From Phaeosaccion multiseriatum (taxonomy: Eukaryota; Ochrophyta, other classes): a stretch of DNA of 64,000 nucleotides. The stretch's first letter is position 1. Each line of letters opens with the position of its first letter. The stretch is from positions 2,108,001-2,172,000 of the forward strand of contig OZ218965.1 in NCBI GenBank assembly GCA_965112735.1, given 5' to 3'. The notes beneath the pieces were generated by a model, which worked only from the letters and a program-made list of their open reading frames with translations, searched no databases and was not told where the DNA came from. The translations under genes were made by a program, and so were the position numbers. Below, in pieces: positions 56,229-64,000 of this stretch.

Positions 56229-58715
56229 TCAAAACGCCGTAATCCCCACGCCGCCATCTCGGTTCAATGTGCGGTCGAATTCCCCCCCTCCTCCTCCTAA
56301 TCCCCTGAGCACGTGCTTTCCCCCTTGCCCTCCTCTCCCCCCCTCCTCCTCCTCTCCGGCCTGCGTCTCTGCTGGACTGGCGGTCTGGCCCGAGTACGAC
56401 GGCGTGACCTTGTGCGGTCCCTTGCCCCTGCCTCCTCCTCCTCCTCCATCTCCTCCTTCTCCTCCTACTCCTCCTTGCACAGGCTGGGGCGTGTACGTGG
56501 CCGGGATGGGCACGGGCGCCGTGTGGTACAGCCCCAGGCCTGCCCTGACCTCATCCTCGTCGTGGTGGTCGTGCGCACGCCCATCCCGCTCGTGCAGGCC
56601 GCCCCCGCCACCGTCGCCGCCTCGGTAGGGAGTGCTGGAGGTGGGAGTGTAGCGCTGCTGCTGCTGCTGCTGGTGGTGGTGGGGATGGTGGTGGTGGCTG
56701 GGCGGGCTATACTCGTCCGAAAGGGACGAAAACATAACGCCCGGCGGGGGCACGTAGCTACTACCACCGCCACCGCTGCTGCCGTACGCCCCGCTGACCG
56801 CTGCCACGCCCCCTCCTCCTCTCCCTCCCATGCTCCCTGACACCAGCTGGGCCTCATTGAGCTCCTTGTTGAGCCAGTTGATCACCTGCTGGTTGGACTC
56901 CAACAGCCCCGCGCTCTCCTCCAGCTTGCCCTCTGCTTGCTCGAGGTTGCGCTGTAGCTGGGAGGCCCGCTCTACGGCGTTCTTGCGCTCGCCTTCCGCC
57001 TGCAGTACGCGGTTAGAGGCGGCGGCGAGGGAGTCCCTCTGTTCGAGAAGGAGCCGCTCCTGCTGCTTGATCACATCCCCCTTGAGGCGGGCCTTGCTCT
57101 TGAGGCTGCGGTACTCTGCCTGGATCTGCTGTATGATGGCGTTGCCCTTGTTGATCTCACTCACAGAGGCCTCCAGCTTCTCCTGGAGAGCCAAAACGTT
57201 GGCCTTGTAGGCTTGCAGAGACTGTTCCAGCCGCAACTTGCTCGCATCTGCCGCCTGCTGCAGCGCGCTGGACTTTTCCACCATCTCCACCTTGTCCGCC
57301 ACTTGTTGCGTCAGCGCGGCCACTTGCAGGGCCAGTCGCTGCCCCTCTTTCTCCAGTCTGAACCGCTCCGCCTCCTCCTGGCGACTCGCCGCTCTCAGCT
57401 TGCCCACTTCGCTCTGCAGGGCCGCCCCCTCCTGCTCCCCCGCCTCGAGCCTCTGCCTCAACTGATTGGTGAGTGCCTCCCCCTCAAACTTGCTCCTTCG
57501 CAACTCGTCCCTCTCCTCCTCCGCCGCCTTCAAGCCCGCCGTCAGCAAAGCCTTGTCCTCCTCCGCCTGCCGCCGCACACATGCCATCTCGGAGCCCCTC
57601 TCCTGCGCCAGTGCCTCCGCCTTCTCCAGCGCGCTCTCCTTCAAGGCCGCCATTTCGGCGCAGTGCTTGGCCCGGAGGTCACGCAGATCCCTCTCCCTGT
57701 TAGCCCTTAGCTCTGCGGCCTCTCCGGCGAGCTCCTCCCCGCCGGCTCTCGCCTGCAGCAGGTCCGTGTCGGCCTCTCTCAGCCGCCTGCCCAGGGTCGC
57801 GTTGGCCCCCTTGAGCTGCCGCAGCCGGGCCGCGAGGTAGCTCTTGATGGAAGCGTCGTTGCCGGCCCGAAAGGCCAGACACAGGTGTGTGAGCTCCTTG
57901 AAGGGGTTGGTTTCCACGACGCTGAAGGTACTTCCACTGCCGCTGTTTCCGCCGCCGCCCGCGGTGCCACCGGCGACCTCCAGGCGAGCCAGGAACGCCG
58001 GGGCGGCGGCGGTGCCCTCCGCGGTGGGCACCAGGAGCACGGAGGTGGCCTCTGCGCTCTCCAGCTGCCCCTCCACCACGGGCGCACTTTGCCTCACTGT
58101 CTGCTGCATCGGTATGCCCTGCTGCTGCTCCTGTGTCTGCCGCTGCTGCTGCTCCTGCTGCTCCTGCTGCTGCTGCTGCTGCTGCGGCACCGTCCCCTCA
58201 CCGACACTACCGCAGCTCTCCAACAGCTCAATGAACTTCCTGGGGAAGGCCTTGAAGTCCACCCGCAGGCGCTGGTCGTGCTTGAGCTGGTGGTAGTCCT
58301 CCTCCCCTACCTGCAAGGTGTGCAGAAAGAAGGGGTCCAGCTCGTCCGTCAGCTCCACATGAAGCATCTCCTCCCTCTGCCCGCCCCCCATACCGGCCAC
58401 TGTGGCCCTGCTGCCCGCCAGCACTCGCACAGTGAGGGTGAGGTTCTTCTCATGGTCAGGGTACTTTACGCCCACCGAGAGGGGCCCACAAAAGAGGGGT
58501 TGGTCACGGTTCAGCTCATCTCCTGCCGGTGCGCCTGGCTGATGGTGATGCTGCTGGTGGTGCTGCTGGTGGTGCAGCTGCGGCTGCACCTGGTGAGGTT
58601 GGAAGAAATACGAGGAGCCTGCTGACGGAGCCATCTGGTGGTACGGCTGCTTCGATTGCTGTTGCTGCTGCTGGTGTCGGCCTAGTGCAGCGTCACCAGC
58701 AGCAGAGCGGTGCAT
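56229..58715 (-). CDS. SAS6: SAS-6 centriole/basal-body cartwheel protein
   Basis: A single exon encodes 828 residues. After a Gln/His-rich leader, the globular N-terminal domain reads [43 protein letters not shown] and [12 protein letters not shown], the SAS-6 head that oligomerises into the nine-fold ring. A long coiled coil (about residues 300-620) dimerises spokes, and [15 protein letters not shown] near its end is the conserved C-terminal SAS-6 motif. The tail is Gly/Pro/His-rich. A Gln/Glu insertion (about residues 180-205) lengthens the head-coil junction relative to animal proteins of about 650 residues. Presence implies centrioles and therefore a flagellated cell type. No introns, unlike neighbours. 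Confidence 0.92.
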   Translation of the reverse strand: MHRSAAGDAALGRHQQQQQQSKQPYHQMAPSAGSSYFFQPHQVQPQLHHQQHHQQHHHQPGAPAGDELNRDQPLFCGPLSVGVKYPDHEKNLTLTVRVLAGSRATVAGMGGGQREEMLHVELTDELDPFFLHTLQVGEEDYHQLKHDQRLRVDFKAFPRKFIELLESCGSVGEGTVPQQQQQQQEQQEQQQRQTQEQQQGIPMQQTVRQSAPVVEGQLESAEATSVLLVPTAEGTAAAPAFLARLEVAGGTAGGGGNSGSGSTFSVVETNPFKELTHLCLAFRAGNDASIKSYLAARLRQLKGANATLGRRLREADTDLLQARAGGEELAGEAAELRANRERDLRDLRAKHCAEMAALKESALEKAEALAQERGSEMACVRRQAEEDKALLTAGLKAAEEERDELRRSKFEGEALTNQLRQRLEAGEQEGAALQSEVGKLRAASRQEEAERFRLEKEGQRLALQVAALTQQVADKVEMVEKSSALQQAADASKLRLEQSLQAYKANVLALQEKLEASVSEINKGNAIIQQIQAEYRSLKSKARLKGDVIKQQERLLLEQRDSLAAASNRVLQAEGERKNAVERASQLQRNLEQAEGKLEESAGLLESNQQVINWLNKELNEAQLVSGSMGGRGGGGVAAVSGAYGSSGGGGSSYVPPPGVMFSSLSDEYSPPSHHHHPHHHQQQQQQRYTPTSSTPYRGGDGGGGGLHERDGRAHDHHDEDEVRAGLGLYHTAPVPIPATYTPQPVQGGVGGEGGDGGGGGGRGKGPHKVTPSYSGQTASPAETQAGEEEEGGRGGQGGKHVLRGLGGGGGEFDRTLNRDGGVGITAF

Positions 58716-59694
58716 GGATTGTTCTGCTCCCTCGCTTTCAATCCAATCGCCTCACTGGTGTTTGGTCCCCCTCTCTGCTCTCCCGCCCACTCGCCCTAGA
58801 CTCACGCAACGTGTCTGCAGTATCGTAGGTATAGCACAGCCCATCGGGCTTGGAAAATTCGCTGCCGATGCTTCTGCCGCTGCCCCCCCCCCCTTTCTCT
58901 CTCTGCAGCTCAATCACCTACTCCACCGTGTCGTTTCCAAACTGTGGAAGAGCTCACGTTCCCCTCCCTTCCGCCCCCCGAGAGGCACCCGCGAACGGGA
59001 AAAGACGTGCCACTAACTCCCCGTAGATCAGCAAGGCCTTCCCAACAAGTTGGAGCAACGTAACTTGCTGTTCTGGGGCGCAGGAGCAAACAAAACAAGC
59101 TTGCCGTAAAAGAGGGTGGCGAAGTTCGAAAATCAAAAAATCACAGATCGAATAAAAAAACATACGCATGGGATGGAGCAAGAGAGAGAGAGCAAAACTC
59201 ATCCCATGGGTACCTTTTGGGGTGCGGCATTTTCATGCAGAAAGAGGATAGAGTCATTCGGGCCCTTCTTTACCACTACTGTGCGGGGTTGGTTTGAACA
59301 GGTGCGTAGGCGCTTGGAAAAACGTTTGGCATGCGTGCCGTGGGCCAAGTCTGTTTGGCGGCAAGCGCATCCATTAATGCGCCATGAGTTAAAAGTTCCC
59401 CCCCTTCCTTCACTTTTGCCCGCTCCATCTCGCCTTCTTCGAGAGTGAGGGGTGGAAGAGGCCTGAAGTCCGCTTGTGCGATCGGCGCTTCATATGCACT
59501 CAGCTCATTCTTCAACCCCGTCCCCCCCCAACATTGATCCTCATGCCCTGCCTTCCGGACTACATGCGTCTGGTCTGTTTCTGTGTCTGTGGATTCGTCT
59601 CTGGCCTTTTCCACCTTTGGATGGATCCAACACGCACATGCAGATACACAGGAGGGCCAGTAGTAGCCTCATCAGTAAGGCGGCAGGCAGCAGT
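58716..59694. promoter_or_regulatory. Upstream region between divergent SAS-6 and plastid Cys-repeat genes
   Basis: About 980 bases with little repeat content. An AT-rich patch at 59120-59170 includes AAAAAATCACAG and a second patch near 59270. An in-frame upstream ATG for the plus-strand gene lies at 59638. No other gene is supported. Confidence 0.35.
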
Positions 59695-60831
59695 ATGGGG
59701 GCCTCGACAACAGCGACGTGTTACCTGGCCGTGCTGCTGCTTCTCGGAGGAGGAGGAGGAGTCAACGGGTTCTCACTCGGGGGCGGTGCGGTCCGGCAGG
59801 CCGCCGCGCGCCGGGGCGGACGATCATCCCTTGCAAAGGAGTCAGCGCCGGTGGCGGCGGCTGCTGTTGTTGCCGCTCATGGCGCCGCGTGCAGCTGCAG
59901 TGCATGTACAAAGACGGACGGGGCCTTGCGTATGAGCCTGGGGGGGTTGTCGTCCTTGTCATCCGCGCACTCTCCGGGATGCGTGTGCAGCAGCTGCAGC
60001 AGCGGCAGCATTCTGAGCATGATGGTGGGCGCAGGCCTTCCTAGCAGCCGCGCACACGCAGCGGGTTGTTCCTGCAGCAGCTGCAGCTCGAGCTCGCTGC
60101 TGGCCAGCCGCCACGGCGCAGACTGTGCGTGCTCCACCTGCTTCTCCTCCAACGTGGTGATGGCATTCACGCGGGGAGTGGCGGATGGGCTGCACGACTC
60201 CGACTGCCTGTGCGGGGATTGCACCTCGTCGAACACACACCTTGGCATGTCACAGGGAGGAGCTGCCTCTCCCCTGTCAGCACACAGCGCCACCTGTGCG
60301 TGCGCTGCCTGCGTGGGCCGAGGAGTGACCATCATGGAGTACTGGCCTTCCTCCGGTGCCGTCGCTCCCGCTGCGCATGCCGCAGGCTGTGAGTGTGCCA
60401 CCTGCTCCCCTGTCACGGCAGGGGTGGGGGCGACGAATGCCGCTCACTCTTCTTCGCACCCCTCGGGATGCGGCTGCAGGGCCTGCTTCGGTCAATCCGT
60501 CGCGGCACAGACCCTCCTGGCAGGGGCCCCTTTCGTGGCGTCGGCCTCCTCTGTGTCCGCCCACTCTTCGGACTGCGCCTGTTCCTCTTGCGTATCGAAG
60601 CACGGGGCCGGGTGTGTGTGCGCCTCTTGCGCAGGGCAGGTGCAGGCGCACTCTGCGGGTTGCGGCTGTGCGACTTGCGCGGGTCAGGCTCACGCCGCGG
60701 ATTGTAACTGCAGCAGCTGCGCGGGGACCTCCCTGTCAATGACAGCTGCGGCACTCGCCTTTGCGCCCTCGTTTACTTCCCTTGCCTCCACTCACGCCGC
60801 TACCTGCTCCTGCGCCATCTGCTCGGGCAGA

Positions 60832-60862
<31 letters not shown>

Positions 60863-62883
60863 GCCACGGCCGAGACTGCGATTGTGCCTCGTGTGTGGGT
60901 GTGGGAACAGTGGAACGAGTGCAGCAGCGAAACGCCCTTCCCGTGGTGCAGAGTGCCATGTCCTTGTTCAGTACCAGTGACGTGTCGAAGGCCCACGCCC
61001 ATGCTGCGGACTGTGCGTGCAGCAGCTGCTCCACCCGCTCGCACGGCTCCGGCTGCCGCTGCCCCGGGTGCGCGTTGGAGAGCGGGCTGGCCAAGCTGTC
61101 GGGTGCGGTGGCGGCGCCGATTGAGCGCTTGAGGCATGTGGGCGTGGCCATGATGGCATCTGCCGCCATGGCGTCGGGACTGCTGGGCAATGCCCCAGGT
61201 AAGGGCGCGCTTTATCTCCTTTGTTTTTGTGTGTGTGGCCTCCGGTACCTCCCATGTGTGTATATGCGTGTGGATAACACGCCCAACTCACAAGTCGCTT
61301 TGTCTCTTCTCCCCCTGACATTGTCCTACCGCTACCCGGCTTCGGCTGCCCACCCCTGTTCTCCAGTGCCCTTTGCTGCCCAGCCGGTGTTCGCTGAGAG
61401 CGTCAGCTCGGACTTCAAGATCAAGCAAGGAGCGGCCTCTACGTTAGACTCGGGTACGGTCAACACAGACACTGAAACTGAATTCGATGTGTGCAAGTGT
61501 AGACCTCCACTCATGCCCCCCCCCCCCCCCTCTGCTTTCTGACTCTCCCTCTCTCTCCCTCTCTCTCTCACTCCCTCTCTCACTCCCCTCCCCTCTCTCT
61601 CTCTCTCCCTCTCCCCCCCCCCCCTCTCTCTCCCCCCTCACTCCCTCTCTCTCTCTCTCCCTCTGATACTGCAGGGGCCCGCAAGATCATCACTCGGGGT
61701 GTCAACCTTGAGAACAGCGACTTTGATGGCAAGAACATGGCGGTGAGAGCATGCCACGTTAAGCTTCATCTCTTGCCCTGCTGTAGCCATAGCGACTGAC
61801 GTGTGTGTATACATGTGCGTGTGCGTGTGCGTGTGTGCGTGTGTGTGTGCGTCTCTCTCCGACGGCAGGGAGTAACCTTCCAGCAGAGTCTGCTGAGAGG
61901 AAGCACAATGCGAGGAACCAATCTTAAAGCCGCAGGTGCGTGCGTGCGTGCGTGCGTGCGTGCAAGTCGAGGGACAGAGAGAGAAAGAGAGAACAAGAAT
62001 GTTAAACCACACCACGGAATGTATCCGTCCCGTCGTCCCATCCCTCATTTCGGAGTCCCTTCTCCCGGCGCTGTTTGCTGTTTGCTTGTTACCTGCTTGC
62101 TCGCTCTCTTTCATCCTTGCAGGCATGTTTGACGCTGACCTGTCCAACGTGGACTTTACAGGCGCGGTGCTCAACCAGGCCAATGTGGAGCTCGCCAACC
62201 TCGAGTGAGTTGCTTCCTTGACTTCAAGGAAGTGAGTGCGTGAGTGTGTGGGGCCCCAGAGAGCGAGTGATGCGGTGGGTTGGAGGTGCCGCAGAACGAG
62301 GTGCTCACCTCACACTCCTTGTGTTTCGGTCGTTTCGTTTTTTGCCGTCGGACCCAGGGGGGCAATTCTGAAAGACGCAGACTGTACGGAAATGTACGTG
62401 AGCGGAGCAACCAAGATGCTCCCGCAGGACATTGAGGGAGCAGACTTCACCGACACGTATATTAGAGGTGAGCTGGTGAGGGAGTGAGTGAAGTGAGATA
62501 AATCACGAAGACTGTAGACCAGGGAACCGCTTTTCTTGCCTTTTTGACCTCCTTCCGTCCTTCCCTCCGGAGGGATAGGATAATGTTGCCGTCCTCAGCC
62601 GCCGCTTCGCTTCTTCGCTCCCTTGGCCGCTGACGCGACTGCTGCTGCGTTGCTGTAATGCTGCTGTGCTGCTGTTTGTTGGTCCTTCTTCTTCTGTCCT
62701 GCTCTCCTCTCCTCTCCTCCCCGCTGCTTGTGTTTTTGCTCTCCTGTCCTCTCCTGTCCGCTTCCTCCCCTCCTTGTCCTCCTTTTGTGTGCAGGCGACC
62801 AACGCAAGTACCTGTGCAGCATCGCCAAAGGCACCAACCCTGTGTCGGGGGTGGACACTCGCGACAGCTTGCAGTGCAAGTGA
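59695..62883 (+). CDS. Plastid protein: sixteen H-x3-C-x-C-x2-C motifs fused to a thylakoid-lumen pentapeptide-repeat domain
   Basis: The exons are 59695-61198, 61367-61453, 61675-61742, 61869-61935, 62123-62204, 62358-62467 and 62795-62883, all in phase, giving 668 residues. The start ATG at 59695 gives a signal peptide ([18 protein letters not shown]) with Phe at the cleavage point and an Arg-rich transit stretch; an upstream ATG at 59638 adds 19 residues. Residues about 60-480 carry 16 motifs such as [30 protein letters not shown] and [10 protein letters not shown], spaced irregularly by Ser/Ala/Gly. A second hydrophobic segment, [17 protein letters not shown], then QPVFAES, looks like a lumenal targeting and cleavage site. 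The C-terminus has pentapeptide repeats: [44 protein letters not shown], as in lumenal TL15/TL17-type proteins. Metal binding by the His/Cys array is inferred. Confidence 0.83.
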
Positions 62884-64000
62884 GGTGTAATGTGTGAGGT
62901 CCTGAGGCGGGCGGGGTAGGAGAGGGGAGGGGGGAGGAAGGTAGCGAGAACGCTGGCCCTATGCGGGGCAGCAGGCAGCAGGCTGGACGGTGCAGCAAGG
63001 CGGGACGAGGGGATTGTGTCGCAAGCGAATTAGCGGACGAAGATAATTTCGAGGTCGATTTAATCAAGGGGTGTGGGTGTGGGGTGACAGGGGCGTAGCG
63101 AGGAGGGGGTACGAGGGGGTAGAGGAGGGAATAATAGAGAGTGGTACTGTACCTGATACAGTACATGATAGAGCGGACGTCTCGAAGGAGCGGCGAGGCG
63201 AGAGCGGCGAGGCAGTGGTCCTATTTTTTTTTTAATTTTGTTTAGACAAGAGAGCTCTCTCAATCGTAAAAATCTTCCATTAAATTAAAATTAAAAAAAA
63301 GAAAAAGAAAAAGGAGATGAATTGTTTTTTCTTTTTTCCTCCCTTCCACAAACGTCTTCCTCAAATGCCTCACCCACTTGCTCAGTCCCTCGTGCCGTTA
63401 CCGATCGTTTCGGCACGATTCGCAGAGCAGCTGGGTCCAACTCTCTGCGGCTCTGCAGGCTCCCTCAGCCCGTCCACCGACCCGGGTAGGAGGGCAATAA
63501 CCCCCCTCCCATGGCCCTTCCCATGGCCCTTCAGCGCTGCCCTTGATGCCAAGCTCACTGAGAAAGTACCTCACGAGGAGTAGGGGCGAAGGGTGTGTAA
63601 GTATCCAGCCAGACCCTAAGCCAAGCCATACACACCCTCAGCCACACAGCCCGACAAGCCGGCAGGGCGGCAGGGCGGCAGCAGAGTGGGAGGTCCCGGG
63701 CACCCACTGCATCATTGAATCCGTGCGGGGGGGGGGTCTTGGCAGAGGAATTACTCGACCCTGAACAGGCGGATTATTGCCCCAATCCTCCTACATCCAC
63801 CTAACGGGTAATTAGGCTCTTGGGGCGTTCGACGGAGGCGACAAGGTGCCTTGAGCACGACACGACACGCGACAGGCCATGGAGAAGAAGCAGGGGCGGT
63901 TTACAGGAGTACACACCCCTTGCCTTGCGGCGTCGCTGCGGCGCTACTTCTTGCTGAGCTAATCTTCTTTTTCTTCTTCCACCCTCCCGCTGCCCAGCAC
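62884..64000. other. Downstream region with AT-rich block; no supported gene
   Basis: It follows the stop of the plastid Cys-repeat gene. A T-run and A-rich block at 63220-63345 stands out in this GC-rich window. A frame at 63359-63583 (MPHPLAQSLVPLPIVSAR) and a 27-codon ATG frame at 63879 have no support. The last bases (CTTCTTCCACC...GCCCAG) resemble a 3' splice site, so an exon of a further plus-strand gene may begin near 63998. Confidence 0.3.

Noticed and set aside
57213-58625. Plus-strand Leu/Arg-rich frames
   Set aside because: They are antisense of SAS-6, which has clear conserved motifs.

Overview
The window is nuclear DNA from a GC-rich, intron-rich eukaryote, most likely a photosynthetic stramenopile (heterokont alga) with a flagellated stage. 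The evidence is protein content: a stramenopile-type SANT/Myb-like DNA-binding region (37770-40916), two proteins with a signal peptide followed by a phenylalanine-marked transit region typical of secondary red plastids (53227-55459 and 59695-62883), a thylakoid-type pentapeptide-repeat domain, and the centriole cartwheel protein SAS-6 (56229-58715). No species is named because the sequence alone does not allow it.

Layout. 126-6487 (+): C-terminal part of exportin-5, 14 visible exons. 6995-24635 (-): one giant gene of about 25 exons, about 2,490 residues, joining EF-hands, a glycogen/starch-binding CBM48, leucine-rich repeats, charged coiled coils and SH3-like domains. 25108-26953 (+): FYVE-PH protein. 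27280-28726 and 30993-33365 (+): a paralogous pair flanking a ~1.1 kb foldback inverted repeat. 34197-36842 (-): coiled-coil protein. 37770-40916 (+): Gln/Ala-rich DNA-binding protein. 41683-46449 (-): RAP-domain organellar RNA protein. 46646-48974 (+): HAD hydrolase of the HDHD5/CECR5 type. 49819-50316 (+): small signal-peptide protein. 51128-53039 (-): THOC6-like WD40 protein. 53227-55459 (+): S-adenosylmethionine decarboxylase. 56229-58715 (-): SAS-6. 59695-62883 (+): plastid protein with sixteen H-x3-C-x-C-x2-C motifs fused to a lumenal pentapeptide-repeat domain.

Genes are often head to head with short shared upstream regions. Several encode RNA handling steps (exportin-5, THOC6, RAP protein), others flagellar or cytoskeletal, membrane-lipid, polyamine and plastid functions; no operon-like pathway is apparent.

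The most unusual non-coding signal is in the introns of the first 24 kb. Many start with G-rich copies of a GGATGGCAG cassette and end with its C-rich complement, and many carry tandem arrays whose unit reproduces the splice junction at which they start. Exon boundaries were read by eye from GT/AG sites and checked by codon phase; nearly all chains are phase-consistent. The exceptions are one exon near 10.72-10.98 kb in the giant gene and the N-terminus of the gene at 34-37 kb.
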